From contig OX155951.1 of the NCBI GenBank assembly GCA_944548615.1, forward strand, positions 19,130,789 through 19,194,788: 64,000 nt of DNA. Reading direction: 5' to 3'. Positions 21,961-33,998 of the stretch are shown here, piece after piece (positions within the stretch are counted from its first letter, which is position 1; each line of letters starts with the position of its first letter). The DNA is from Micropterix aruncella (taxonomy: Eukaryota > Arthropoda > Insecta > Lepidoptera > Micropterigidae). The notes below the pieces were generated by a model, which saw nothing but the letters and a program-made list of their open reading frames with translations, was not told the DNA's origin and searched no databases. The translations under genes and the position numbers were made by a program.

Positions 21961-24001
21961 TAATTGTTTCGACTATAAAAATTGTTGCACTCGAGTTGCT
22001 CCATTCGGTCCCCCGTCTAATCGACTCTATCGCCGCATTTGGGCTCGTAGATAAAGCTGCATGCGCTTCACATTCCAAAAAGTAGCCATTGATCCCTAAT
22101 TTTGAGATGAAGAGTATGGGAATTTATGTAGTATACAGACCCTTTTCATTTATAAAAAAAAAACGCAACTATATTCTATCATTTTAATGCTAAAGCTGAT
22201 AGGATATAGCGTCGGACACGCAATATATCGTGATTTAAAATTTTTAAAATGTTCATGCTGTGTTTATTTTCTTTCGTTTTTAAGATAGGTGTTTATGTTA
22301 GATGTAAGATAAGTGACGCCATATAGGTGTTTATGAATTGTTTAAAAAAAAACTAACTTAACCTACCGAAATGTAGGTGTTTCTACGATTGCCTATATCT
22401 CGCTAAAGTTTATTGCAGTTTCGGGATCAGCGTGGTGAATATAGTCGGGTGACGTTAAAACATCAACAATGTAGAATAGGTACCAATACTAGAATAAACC
22501 ACAGTATGAAAACCAAATTCATATTTTTTCCAACGAATTTACGAATGCAATATATTTATTATGTATGTAATTCAAAATTGCGGAACAACGGCGTATCCTC
22601 GCGTTTTTTTTTAAATAAAAACTTTTGTAATGACATCTAGAAGTTTTATATGCCACGAAACAATGCGTACGAAAATTCTCTCGTTCTCGTTCGGTCGATG
22701 CGTCAACTACCACACGAATCAACATGAGACAACGACTATGTATTAAAAATATAGACAGTCGAAATAAAGAGGGAATAAGCTAAAATGTAATTTCTCCATA
22801 AATTACAAATGTTGGCAAACGCCGAATGCTAATAATATATTCGCGTATTTTTAATATCGAGCGCATCCGTCATTTTCTCGCCAGCATTGTGCCAAAATTT
22901 TGCCAGACTCTCCAGCGTCGATAGCTTCTCTTAGAACAAAATTGAAATCGAAGCGAGTGACGTCACGGGCTCGCATATGGCCTCTACTCCGCCGACTTAG
23001 ATATTCATATGTTCCAGAAATTTGACAACCCCCACCGCTACCCTCTATGCCTATCCCCGCAACGCCTTGCCACTCTAGAGTGCGCTTACTGTTCTAACTC
23101 GGTAGGTATACCGTGGAATGTACAAGGCTGACAAACTAACGTGGAAAAAGGAGATGGATTCTCAAATAAATATCTATTTCCATTTTTGCAGGCGATAATA
23201 AAATGTGCGAAGATAAACTGCTCCACAATAATAATTAGTTGTGCAAATAGTGTGCGATAAGACGAGCGTCTACCGAGCCTTTCACTTTATCGTTGCAAAC
23301 AAAAGGAATGATTCACGGGCGGTCGTCTGCGTCTGCAGTCTGCATTTTCTGTAGGACGAATGACACGGTCATAAAGCGACCTTCGCACGCTGCACCAATG
23401 TCAACTAATATTTACCCATTCGTACACGAATACCTATATGTACACCTTTCAATACAGTCTTGGAAAAATAAGATTAAACGATGAAGATTATATGGTCCGA
23501 TGTAGTGTTCATTCGCCTTTGCAGTGTTTGTCAAATGTTATGAATATTTTTCAGGCAAGGATATGGATTCTCATTTTTCAAATGCCACCCGGACATTACG
23601 GCTGGTCAAGAAGGTCGTATCTGGACTGTTTGAATTCGGCCGGTGTGACCAGACCCTTGCCCGCGTCACAGTATACCTGTGCCCGCGTATCGCTTTAGCC
23701 GTGGTTACAATTTTAACCAGAATACCATCTAGGGCGGCGTATTTCGTCTATGTTCTTTTCTCATTCTCTATTCAATAATGTCCATCCATTTTAAATGTTC
23801 TACTTTTTCAATTGTATATTATACTAGTTGTTCCGTGTGATATCCGTAATAATATACCTATGTATAGAAATTTTCATGGCGATCAGTTGAACGCTATAGA
23901 AGTTGATGTTCTTCAGCGCCATCTATTCTATTCTATTCTATCTAATGGCGAGTTACAACAAAGCGGTTAGCATAAAAACGTTCTCCATGAAAAAATACAT
24001 G
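21961..24001. other. Unassigned DNA
   Basis: No exon with recognisable protein content. Modest GC-richer areas lie at about 22870-23110 and 23290-23370. Short TTCTA repeats occur at 23925-23945. Confidence 0.45.
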
Positions 24002-24003
24002 TA

Positions 24004-25950
24004 CGGCTACTGTGAATAAGTCTTGGAACACTATTTTTCTTTCAATAAATGTTGATAACTACTTATTAAAACATTATATAAAAAAATAAAAGCCATTATT
24101 TGGCCACATTTACGGTTAATTGAAATTCATTTACTTATAAGGCATTACATTATAAATTAAATTATAACTTAATATTTAGTGTGCACCCCCATATCACGCT
24201 GCGTTTCTGCCATGCGAGTCGGCGCATTTGCAATTTGTTTTTTATTTGAATTCTTCGGGTATTTTTGCCCAGTTTTTTCGCCAACTCTTTCTACAAGTTT
24301 TCTTTATTTGTTAGGCGTCTTTCTGTTTTTATTGTCCAAAGATTTCTAAAATTGCTCAATTAAATGATGATCTGGACAAATCGAGGAACCTAGCACGTTT
24401 CTTTGCTCATTTTTTAAAAATATTTGTGTTGTCTTACTGCAGGATAAAATTATTCCCAATCAAGTGGCGTCTAGACGGAATTGCCCTAATTTTCATGTAA
24501 CTATTTGAATTCAGTCTCCCATGAATTCTGACCAAGGGTACTATCCAATTCGCCGAAAAACACCCCCTTACCGTTGTAGAGCCTCGCCCGTGCTTAACTT
24601 ATGGAACCAAACACGGATCTTTATATTGTGTCTCGGGGCGTCTGCAAACGAATTGGCGGCTATTAGTTACGAATTTTTCGAATTTAGGCGCATCTGTCCA
24701 GAGGACCCTTTTCCACTGCTTCATTGTCCGAGCTTTAGGTGCTTGGGCAAAATTTTATCGTTTTTGATAATTATTCTTTCTTCCGTTTGGCCACACACAC
24801 TCGAAGATTATTTTTCAGTAGGACTTTTTGAACCGCCGATGGGGCAACGAAACGCCGCAAAACTCATTAAGATCCTGGGCCAGATCAAAATTTGGCTTCT
24901 GTTTTGACCTCAAAGATTAGACTACTAAATAGCACGGGGAACGCTCTACAACGGTAGGCGGATGTTTTTCGGCGAATGCGGTAATACTTGGTCAGAATTC
25001 ATGAGAGACTGAATGCAGATGGTTACATGAAAATATTAGGGCGTTATGCAATTCCACCTGGACGCCGCTTGATTAAGTATAGTATAGTTTTATCCTGCAG
25101 TAAGTCAACAACCCCAAGGACACAGAAAATAATATTAAAATAAAAAAAAAATGAGCATAGAAACTTGCTAGGGTTGTTTGATTGGACATCATTTGTTTGA
25201 TTGGACTGCCCAGATTTGTCAGATTTCCCGGTCATAATTTAATTGAGCCATTTTGGGAATCTTTGGACAATAAAAAAATATAAAGACGCCCAACAAATAA
25301 AAAAGACCTAAGAAAGAGCAAAAAAAAAAACTGAGCAAAAATAGCCGAAGAATGCATTAAAAAACAAATTGCATGTGCGCCGACTCGCATGGCAGAAACG
25401 AAGCGCAATATTGGGGCGCACACTGAATATTAATTTTTAATGTAATTGCTTATAAGTAAATGCATTTCAATTACGCCTAAATGTGGTCAAATAATGGCTT
25501 TTTTTATTTAGATATAATGTTTTAATTCGAAATTTAAATTCTAAGTGTCAACATATATTTTGAAATTTTCTCAACAATAAATAATAATTAAATAATAAAT
25601 TTAGTGAATATAGTGTAATTCGGCGGTTAAGTAACCCGACCAGGTTGCCACAAGCCTAGGAAATGGAAATATTTTCCTGAAAGTGTGGAGCTCGCCAAGA
25701 CGTGTGGCCGACGAGGCGGGTATCGGGCTAAATACCTCCAATCATGATGAACAGTACAACCTTATGACATCAAGGAGACAGCTGGACCTATCTGGATGAG
25801 GGAAACGGACAACCGATCCGGATGGAGAGTGATTGGAGAGGCGTATGCCCAACGGTGGGCGAATGCGCGCTGATGATGATGATGAAGAAGAAGTTTTAAT
25901 GAGTAGTTATCAATATTTCAAAGAAGAATAAAGTGTTATTCACAGTAGCC
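24004..25950. mobile_element. Inverted-dimer Tc1-like element
   Basis: TA flanks at 24002-24003 and 25951-25952. The ends are CGGCTACTGTGAATAA and the inverted TTATTCACAGTAGCC. The inverted similarity extends over about 590 bp of the left arm (24004-24593) and the matching right arm (24932-25950, minus a nested insertion), with about 340 bp unique in the centre. The minus strand of the left arm plus centre reads WTDAPKFEKF, CLVP.VKHGRGSTTV and LVRIHGRLNSNSYMKI. The plus strand of the right arm reads LVRIHERLNADGYMKILGRY and AIPPGRRLI. Both are Tc1-type transposase, so the element is two inverted C-terminal halves. Many stops; dead. Confidence 0.7.
25527..25892 (+). mobile_element. RTE-like LINE 3' end nested in the Tc1 right arm
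   Basis: Bounded by GTTTTAAT at 25519-25526 and 25893-25900, an 8-bp target duplication. It ends in TGATGATGATGATGAAG and further AAG units. Just before the tail the plus strand encodes WMRETDNRSGWRVIGEAYAQ and RW, resembling the C terminus of insect RTE-type endonuclease-reverse transcriptases. Strongly 5'-truncated. Confidence 0.7.
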
Positions 25951-25952
25951 TA

Positions 25953-26324
25953 TGTGTCACCTTTCGTGGTGATGAGTTAATTTATTTTATGGTGAATTTG
26001 ATATTATACAACTGTTATAGCTGATATAATATTTTCGCAGTATTTTCGTACTATATATTTTGTAGTATTTTCCATAGTTTTAAAATGGCATTTTTATAAT
26101 ATGCTGTAGTATTTTCCTACATATCGCGTTGTTTAAAAATGATTTGTTTAGCTTGTATAAGAGATATTCCAACCAAAATTTCACAGTGTGGTTTCGGCCC
26201 AGCGAGGCATCTGTGTACCGAATTCGCGTCTTTAAGTCCAATATTTTGAGATTGAAGTATGAGAATAGTTAGTTTTACGTGAAAAAACAATATTCTACCA
26301 TTTATTTATACTGTCAACGGTTTT
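25953..26324. repeat. Second copy of the 17.4-kb dispersed repeat
   Basis: The region 26166-26262 (TATTCCAACCAAAATTTCAC, GGCATCTGTGTACCGAATTC, TTGAGATTGAAGTATGAG) matches 17539-17631. Sequence before it (GTAGTATTTTCC units) is also shared in style. No termini recognised. Confidence 0.45.
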
Positions 26325-26450
26325 CTCGATAACCAAGAAAAATGCAATCCGGGATCTAGGTGTTCTTTTAGATAGTAAGTTATTATATAACTCCCACATA
26401 GATAGCATCACGAAAAAAGCATATAGTATGTTAGGATTATTTCTTAGAAA
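26325..26450 (+). pseudogene. LINE reverse transcriptase fragment
   Basis: The plus strand reads AIRDLGVLLDSKLLYNSHID, then SITKKAYSMLGLFLRN. This is the RT thumb-region block (LGV..D..L....HI) of jockey/CR1-like elements. Only about 40 codons remain. Confidence 0.7.
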
Positions 26451-27494
26451 CTAAAAATGATCAAAATAGTCTTTCAGAAAGGGCCTTTTTTTTTCAATTT
26501 AAATACCAACTAACCAAGTAGACATAAGTTTTTTTGTGAGCTGATCACAACACTCAATAGAGGATTGGCTGAATCCGATATATAAACCACGTAAGTACAA
26601 TGTATAGTTAATAATGTAATCATAAATTGGTAATGACATAAGTACCTAAGTTATGTTCTTTATTTTAAAATTAAAAATACAGCTAGGAATTATTTTAAAA
26701 CACTCGAAAAATACATACGTCGCATAAATGTAACATTCACGAAAATATATCTTAAGCTAAAGATTTACATATATATATAAACAAAATACCTGAAAATAAA
26801 TCAAGAAATCAACTTTAGGGTGAAATTAAGGAAACAGTTTCAAGTAGTGCGACTATGTAATGGGGGTTGGATGACATTATTTTTTTAAATTTTTGCTTAT
26901 AGCTCAAAAACGTACAGAAACAGCAAAATATTTATCCAAAGGATTTTTTAGTCATAATATTTATTTGTGTCATAATATGACAGATTGTCAAAATATCTAG
27001 CCTTTTCCAGGCCCAATCTCGCAAATCCTCTTAGTGTATGTTTTTAGAGCGATTTTACTGGCAATGTCGAATTACCAAGCGGCAAGGACGATGCAATCGA
27101 AGCGCAGCGCGCGTCCAAGGATGTCTCAAAGCCAAATGTGTTTACAAAATGAGCATCTGCTGCCGGCATAGCTCGCGCTCATTCGTTCTCATACTCATTC
27201 ATATTATTATACGACCGCCCACTAAAAATAGACGCGCTCTGCTCCGAACTGGCCGTGATGTCAGGGAGCGAAAAAGTGGACAAATACGGGTTTGACTGTT
27301 TGTGCTCAACCGGTGGACTATTTTTTTGCATATTTACCTAATTATGGTAACATGTCTTCGTCGAGTTCCGCTTTGTAGCCGATAGACATGATTTTTTTTC
27401 ACTGCTAACACATTGACATAGAGGCGATGAGTTTATACTTTACCGTTCAAGCCGATGAATTGTGCCAGCCCAGCCAGAGTTGTGTTTTGCTGAA
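26451..27494. other. Unassigned DNA
   Basis: AT-rich at first. A GC-richer stretch at 27040-27300 has no recognisable protein. No transposon end identified. Confidence 0.45.
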
Positions 27495-28067
27495 AGTTGG
27501 GTTTTGGTGAAATCCTAAATAAGAAATGGCCATGACAAATGTGAAGTTAGATAATTGTCACAGATCCAAGACTTACGATGGCCAGAAATTAGCAAAGCAT
27601 CTATTATTGCCAGGCAACTACTGAAATGCTCTATTACATGATCGCCAGAGATATTTTCCCTGATGAGTGATTTTCCTGCCAGGGAATTTGAAATGGTTAT
27701 TCGGGTCTATAAGGGAGATATTAGAGCTCCTATATACCAATTTGGAGTCATAGGACGTCAATTTTGTGTCTGCGGGCGAGTCCAAGGCATAAACATTTGG
27801 AGGGCTTCACTTTTATACAACCTGACCAGTCCCTGAACAGCTCCACTTTCTGTAATAGCAGGGAAATCTGCTTGGGGCTCCTGGTGATAAAAGTTAGGTC
27901 GTCGGCAAAAGCGAGGCACGACGACGTGTATTGGCCGTCTGTTTTGAAACGGTAACCCCGCTTCTTGTCGAATTGGGTCAGGCTTTCCAGCAGTATATTG
28001 AAAACAATATTAAATATCGTCGGAGAGAGGCAACAGCCCTGAAATTGTGGAGTATCTGCCTTTAACA
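27495..28067 (-). mobile_element. REL-endonuclease LINE fragment, copy 3 (RT part)
   Basis: The minus-strand frame 28068-27748 reads QGCCLSPTIFNIVFNILLES, SSCLAFADDLTFITRS and KVELFRDWSGCIKVKPSKC. This is the RT palm with the catalytic FADD. It continues, with frame breaks, to 27495 through sequence homologous to 9240-9465. This gives the RT portion missing from copies 2 and 4. The fragment stops abruptly at 28067 beside a TTAA, suggesting another insertion there. Confidence 0.75.
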
Positions 28068-29255
28068 CTTACGGAGTCGCTAATGGATCCAGCGGACCCA
28101 GTCCTTCGTATTTTGCTTTATAACTTTTTAAGTTCGGCGTTTGCAACGTAGCCGCTCTTAGTACCTTTCAACTGTAGTGTAGCTGGTAGCGTAGCACAGC
28201 AAAATGACGACCTTGGTCGTCAGTTGCGCACTGCGCGTGCGTGCTACGGACGTAAAAGGTGTGTATGGGTCTGAGGTGTGTATGGATACGATAAGCCTAC
28301 ATGTTGTCATTAAACTATGGAGAAATTTCGTATATTTTTCTAATGACTTTTAGTTCAAGTAAAATCAATAAAAAATAGTATTTGATTTAATCCTTTTTTT
28401 TTGTTTGTTTATGATACTTATTAGAAAGTAAACATTTACTTTTATTAAGCCGATTTCGAATATTTTATTTTTTATTTTATTTATTTATTTAAATAAATGC
28501 GCATTTTTTAAAACTACAGTACATTACATTTTATCATTAGAGGCTCCGTTGTAAATAGTAGCAAAAAAGAGAGTACCGCAGCCCAGTCCTTCTTTAGATC
28601 AACGCTGTCTAACTAGGCCTAGGCTCGTACTAAGGCAAGCGTACCAAGAAAATAGTGGCTTGTGCATACTTTAAACTACATATGTTAAAAGAGAAAAAAT
28701 ATATAAAAATTGTATCTAATAATATTAGGACTTAACTTAAGGCAACAAACAATGTATGTATAAATTAATCATTACCCTAAAAACTAGGTCATTATGTCAA
28801 TGCGTCTGTCAGTCTGTCAGTCTGCAAATTATATTTGTAAAATACCTATCATAAAACACAATAAAATTAATTTCAATAACACGAAAAAGGTAAATAATAA
28901 ATAGGAATTGCAATGAATAGTGAAATATCAAATTGAAATAATTATAGATGGAAAAAGGAATTATAATAAATAGTCAAAAAATCAAATTGAAATGGTCAGA
29001 GGATTATCAAATTGAAATAGTCAATTATACATAAAATGTGCATATTACTAGTTATAATACAATTTTGAATGTAATCGAATTAAAAATTAATATAAATAAT
29101 AATAAAGACCCACCAACAGCGATAAAAAAATAAAGAAAATCCATAATAATAAATTAAATAAATCTACATAATAGGGTCAAAAATTTGGTGGCTGAATAAA
29201 CACGATAATATTATTATACTGGGTCCAGTGGACCCGGTAGCGAGTACTTATGCTA
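28068..29255. repeat. Possible non-autonomous element with inverted ends
   Basis: The left segment TCGCTAATGGATCCAGCGGA+CCCAGT (about 28076) is matched in inverted form by ACTGGGTCCAGTGGACCCGG+TAGCGA (about 29218-29243). A TTAA lies at 28064-28067, but none was found at the right end. The interior includes a TTTATTTATTTATT tail on the minus strand near 28465-28490 (another retroelement end) and AT-rich filler. The element call is tentative. Confidence 0.35.
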
Positions 29256-30201
29256 CAAATTAGGGCGCGACTCCCGAAGTGTTTAGGAAGGTAAGGAGGG
29301 AACGATAAATCAATCGACTAGTAATACTAGGAACTTACAACCGATATCGAAAAGTGGAAGGGTGAGGATCTAGGATTGCACTGAGAGGCGTGACGGTAGT
29401 TACCGTGTCGTAATGTTAAAACAATGCTATTTCATTACGTCGCGACCTTGGGATCTCGCTTCTGACATGACAGCATGCAGCAGTATACGTACTGTTATAA
29501 TGTTGAAACTACGGTATACTGTTATTTCTGTATTAACCGCAAGGAAAATGTTGATACATATAATCGAGTAATGAACAAAATTCCTTGTAATTCAACAGAA
29601 TTACGATTGAAACATGGTTATTCTGTATAAAACCATAATAACAAAATGAGAATTTTAGAATCAACCTAATATCTTTCTCAGTGTGTGAGGTCATTAAATA
29701 ATATTTATTGTCCATAATATTTAGTATATTATTCTGAATCAGCGTTATTATAATGCTAAAGCTTTCATTCAAAGAAGCTAATCCAGTAGATATTATTATT
29801 ATCGTATTATATTATTATCGCTACACTGAACTTTTGTTCCGTTTCTCTCTTATCGAATAAATTAATTAATTAAGAGACCATAGAAATTGCTTATTTTTTT
29901 TTACAGATAAAAGCTTTTATTGCTTACATTTCATTCGTTCATCTTGTGCCATAGCCAATTAAAAACAATCGAGGACCTGCCGCGTTGTGGCTCGAGTCCA
30001 ATTTTCTTCCTGTTTTAGCTGCGAATCTGTTTGCGTTATTAGTCGGGAAGGTAGTGAATATTCTTAGGACTTATTTTTCCAGTTTGTGAAAGTAATTAAA
30101 TCTGGTCTATTATTGATGCTAATCAAGAAATTCCGAGTCTGGCAAGGATTATCTGATGCAATTGAGGAGGTGCAATTGCATTTTACTTATTCTCCCAGTT
30201 A
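29256..30201. repeat. Dispersed repeat, partner at 32.83-32.97 kb
   Basis: The segment about 29290-29385 (AAGGAGGGAACGATAAATCA ... GGGTGAGGATCTAGGATTG) resembles 32826-32920 (GGGTGAAGGTCTAGGATTG). ATAATATTTAGTATATT at about 29716 recurs at about 32957. The rest has no gene. Confidence 0.4.
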
Positions 30202-31562
30202 CACCCTTGTGCAAATTAATGTGGACAAAGCATATTTTTCATACTGGTTCAGATTTTGCTTCACGTTTCGTTATGTCAACAATATTAGGAGCTGTCAACG
30301 TCACATTAGTGTTAGTTAACCTCAATCAATCACGCAGGTGTGTTGTTGCTTGAGTAGTTTACAAATTTTTGAGTGTTTCAACTTTTGTGCGATACGTCTG
30401 AGATTTTTTACTTTTTCTGTAGTTTTCAGTGACAGTTTAAGTGTATATGGGCAATGGATATTTCAATAGAAGTACGTTCTAAGGTCATTACACTATCTGA
30501 ACATACTGAAAAGACTCAAAGGCAGATTGTAGAATAGAGTGGCATTTCTAAAAGTGCAGTTAACAAACTGATCAAAGTCAATCGAGAAACTGACTCAATT
30601 TCACCACGAAGAGAGGGAAAATTTGGCCGAGAAAGAAAAACCACCAAGAAAGATGATGTGTTTTTGTTGAGGAACAGTAAAATAAACCCCACAAAGACCA
30701 GCGAAGACTTACAGAGAGAGCTACCTGTTACTGGGACAAGTGTACATGCCTCGACAGTACGGCGTCGTCTGCTAGAAGTTGGGCGAAAGGCTCGAACACC
30801 CATTAAGAAGCAACTCCTAACTGCTGTGATGAAGAAGAAGAGGATGGTTTGGGCACAGAAATATAAAGGGTGGACCCAAGATGATTGGAATAAGGTGTTG
30901 TTTTCAGATGAAAGCCATTTCTTTGTCCAGGGTATGCGTCATTAGTTTGTTCGTCGGACCGATGGTGAATCACTTTCATTAGCTCACATTCAGCAATCAG
31001 TCAAACACCCCGTGAAGCAAATGTTTTGGGGCTGTTTCTCCTTTAATGGTACAGGACCATTGGTACCCATCATAGGGATGATGAATAGTGAAAAATACAT
31101 AAAGGTTTTGCAAGATAGAATGGTCCCTGAGCTCTCAAAAATAAATTTGGAAACCCCCATTTTCCAAAAAGACCTGGCACCTTGCCATTCATCGATGATT
31201 GTGAAAAAATTCTTCACTGGCAATGGGATAAACGTTTTTAATTGGCCTGGCAACTCATTAGACCTCAATCCAATTGAGAATTTGTGGTCCATCTCCAAGA
31301 CAAGGCTCAGAAAGATGAACTGCACAAAGAAAACCAACTTGATCGAGTCAGTGATTTAAGTGTGGCATCAGGATCAAAAATTCAAAACAACTGCAAATCG
31401 CTGGTAGAATCAATGCCGAAACGCATTAATATGGTGCTGCAAGCCAAGGGTGGACATATCAAATATTAATTTTATGACTTTGTATCTGATTGTATTTTTT
31501 GTAAGAATAAAACACATTTTTAAAGAAAAATTGTTTTGTCCACATTAATTTGCACAAGGGTG
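30202..31562 (+). mobile_element. Full-length Tc1-like transposon, decayed
   Basis: 1361 bp, flanked by TA at 30200-30201 and 31563-31564. The terminal inverted repeats are 28 bp and perfect by eye, starting CACCCTTGTGCAAATTAATG and ending with the complement. A single transposase frame lies on plus from ATG 30454. The length and ends are those of a complete Tc1-family element. Point stops and a late frameshift make it non-autonomous, but the intact ends could still be moved by a related transposase. Confidence 0.93.
30454..31469 (+). pseudogene. Tc1-like DD34E transposase (pseudogene)
   Basis: It starts MDISIEVRSKVITLSEHTEK. The paired-like DNA-binding region follows (SKSAVNKLIKVNRETDSISP, TVRRRLLEVGRKARTP). 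The catalytic domain has D in WNKVLFSDESHFF, D in QKDLAPCHSS (usually QQDNAPCH) and E in SLDLNPIENLW, the DD34E signature. Inactivating changes: TAG at about 30535, TAG at about 30943, TAA at 31357, and a frame change near 31365-31390, after which the frame resumes as CKSLVESMPKRINMVLQAKG. Only these few lesions are present, so decay is fairly recent. Confidence 0.92.
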
Positions 31563-31564
31563 TA

Positions 31565-32415
31565 TAAATCTTTTCTATTCATTAGAGTTGATCATTAAAT
31601 GCACAAAAAGCAATCTGGCTTATTTACATTTGAACGAAGCTAGTCTGGCGGACACATTTCAACAATTACAAAAACTAAAAAAAAACGACGCGTTTTTCGG
31701 ATACGAGGCCCGTACTTTTACACGTGTAAAACTTATAATACAAATTGATGTTATCACATATAATCATTTGAAAGAAGCTAGCTACTTTAAAAAATCGTGA
31801 AATTCGTCGAGCTAGATCTAGACAAAAATAAAAAGATTAGACAAAAATATAATTTCGCATTGCTCTCATTTTCACTGTCTTGATTTTTTTACATGATAAT
31901 TGATCCTATAATTCCACGCTGAAACTCATATGGCTGATGTTCATAGTAACTAAAGCCTCGCCAGACTCTCCTGAAGTGTGTGACAGTGCGAGCTCTGACG
32001 TGCATTAAACGAGTCTGGCAAGGCTTTGGCGATCGAACATCACAGCCAGAGGTTATCCTAAGTTATCGTTATAATGTTAAGTATCATTTGACCGATTTTC
32101 AGGTCTGCAAAAAAAGGGCCACTGTTTTGTTCGGGTTTTCAGATCTTTGCCATACCTACAGAACAGCCAGATTATTTTTTCTAATCATTGACACGATTTT
32201 TATTAGTGCTAAAAAAGTGGAGCACATTGATATTTTCGAAAGCATTTTCCACCTCAACCCATCAGAAAACCTGGCGGTTACAAAATACATGTCCGCTCCT
32301 TAGAATTAGTCGCTGAATTATCGACGTTTGGTGACTGGGAAAACGAGTACCGGAAAAAATCACTAGCTCCCCGACTATATTGTCTTCAGAAATATCCCTC
32401 CTTTCCCTCCTTTAA
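31565..32415. other. Unassigned DNA
   Basis: Contains a short inverted pair AGCCTCGCCAGACTC / GAGTCTGGCAAGGCT at about 31953-32024. No gene recognised. Confidence 0.45.
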
Positions 32416-32819
32416 GGCAGGTACTCCACAGCCTTATAAAAGTGCGCCGTAGTGTATTCGGCATACCGCCTCTGGAGCGTGCCTACCCACTCTCTCTACC
32501 GAGCATGAGGTGGCGTCATTCATATTTTATTCATTCATTCGCCTAAGAATTAAAATATTTTATAACAAATTCGCTTTTTTACGTAAGACATATATAAATA
32601 ATAATAATAATAAAAAAGTATTATTATTATTATTTATATGTATATGTCGTACGTAAAAAAGCGAATTTGTTTAAAAATATTTTAATTCTTAGGCGAATGA
32701 ATGGATAATATATGAATGATGCCACCTCATGCTCGGTAGAGAGAGTAGGCAGGCACGCTCCAGAGACGGTATACCGAATACACTAGGGCGCACTTTGTGA
32801 AGGCTGTGGAGTACCTGCC
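32416..32819. repeat. Foldback element with about 195-bp arms
   Basis: A 404-bp near-palindrome. It begins GGCAGGTACTCCACAGCC and ends with its complement GGCTGTGGAGTACCTGCC; the centre is an AATAATAATAAT / ATTATTATTATT run near 32613. The arms match with few differences throughout. Weaker inverted similarity continues about 30 bp outside (CCCTCCTTTCCCTCC / GGGGCGAAGGGAGGG). No coding content. Confidence 0.9.
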
Positions 32820-33243
32820 AGGGAGGGGCGAAGGGAGGGAGAAACAGTTTAATCAAACGACCAGTATATTAACAACTTAGAGCCGATATAGGATAGTGAG
32901 AGGGTGAAGGTCTAGGATTGTTAAGGCTGTAAGTAGCATTTATTGTCTTTAGTTCATAATATTTAGTATATTCTGGATGTTTTTGTCTTGCGTTTCCTTA
33001 TATCGTTGATCCATTTGTCTATTTATCTTCGCTAGTTTCCGTATCCGTTTTATCCATTTTTATAATTCCTGCCCCGCTTTCCACGTTCTGTCTCTGTCTT
33101 GTGCCAATTCTTCACGTGCCTCTTTTGTTAGAGTAGGTATCCTATGTCATACCTACATAATAAGAGAATCTTTCCACGTGTATTTTTTTTTACTTTCCGT
33201 TCTTCCGCTGAGTGTCTCCATGCGGCTATAATAAGCCAAGAGG
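32820..33243. other. Repeat remnant and unassigned DNA
   Basis: The first 150 bp resemble 29.28-29.39 kb. No gene beyond that. Confidence 0.4.
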
Positions 33244-33895
33244 CAGCGACAAAAAAGTGCAAGAGTTTGGTAAAAGCTGATACTTTCAGATCAGACAGTA
33301 TTTTGACCAAAGAATGCTGGAGTAGAGTCAGCAGGCCAGAATTCGATACATCTGGCGCTGACGCACTAGGAAAGGTGTAATTTTAATTAGTAGGTACCCC
33401 CAAACTGTTTTGGAAAAGCTGAAAATTCATCAGTAGACAATGAATGCAATACAGCACTTGAAACAAATTTTCAGACTGCCTAACAATATAATGCGTGGCG
33501 TCAGCATAACTCCATACATGTCACAAAAATGAAGTCCATTATATTACGCGGCACAGTAGACTGATGCGTAATAGTTGCCGACAAATACGTACCGGCGTAT
33601 TTGCAGGGACTTCATTTTTGTGACATGTATTGAGTAATGCTGACGCCACGCGTTCTATTGTTAAGCACTCTGACCATTTGTTTCGAATTCTTTATTGCAT
33701 CAACTGTCTACTGATGAATTTTCAGTTTTTCCAAAACACTGGGGGTACTAATTAGAATTACTCCTTTCCTAGTACTCCAGCGCCAGGAGTCCTGGAACCT
33801 GGCCTGCTGACTGTACCCCGGCATTCTATGGCCAAATTACTGTCTGATATGAAAGTAACAGCTTTTACAAAACTCTTGCACTTCTTTGTCGCTGA
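33244..33895. repeat. Large foldback, arms about 290 bp, loop 69 bp
   Basis: Arms 33244-33537 and 33607-33895 are inverted copies, for example CATGTCACAAAAATGAAGTC against GGACTTCATTTTTGTGACATG, and CAGCGACAAAAAAGTGCAAG against the CTTGCACTTCTTTGTCGCTG end. Divergence is visible but low. No transposase and no clear target duplication seen; possibly a foldback MITE. Confidence 0.88.
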
Positions 33896-33998
33896 CTCCC
33901 CCAACTATATGTATATTCGGTGTCTTTCTGCGAAGGATACACAATAATATATTCTGTAGGTCTTAATCTATTTTGTGATCGCTTTTCCTTCGAAAAGA

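Noticed and set aside
21674..22054. 126-codon Pro/Ala/Ser-rich open frame in the CpG-rich island
   Set aside because: GC-rich sequence tends to stay open; the composition is explained by base content and a 5' UTR reading is more likely.
24521..24907. 128-codon plus-strand open frame
   Set aside because: Shadow of the minus-strand Tc1 transposase remnant.
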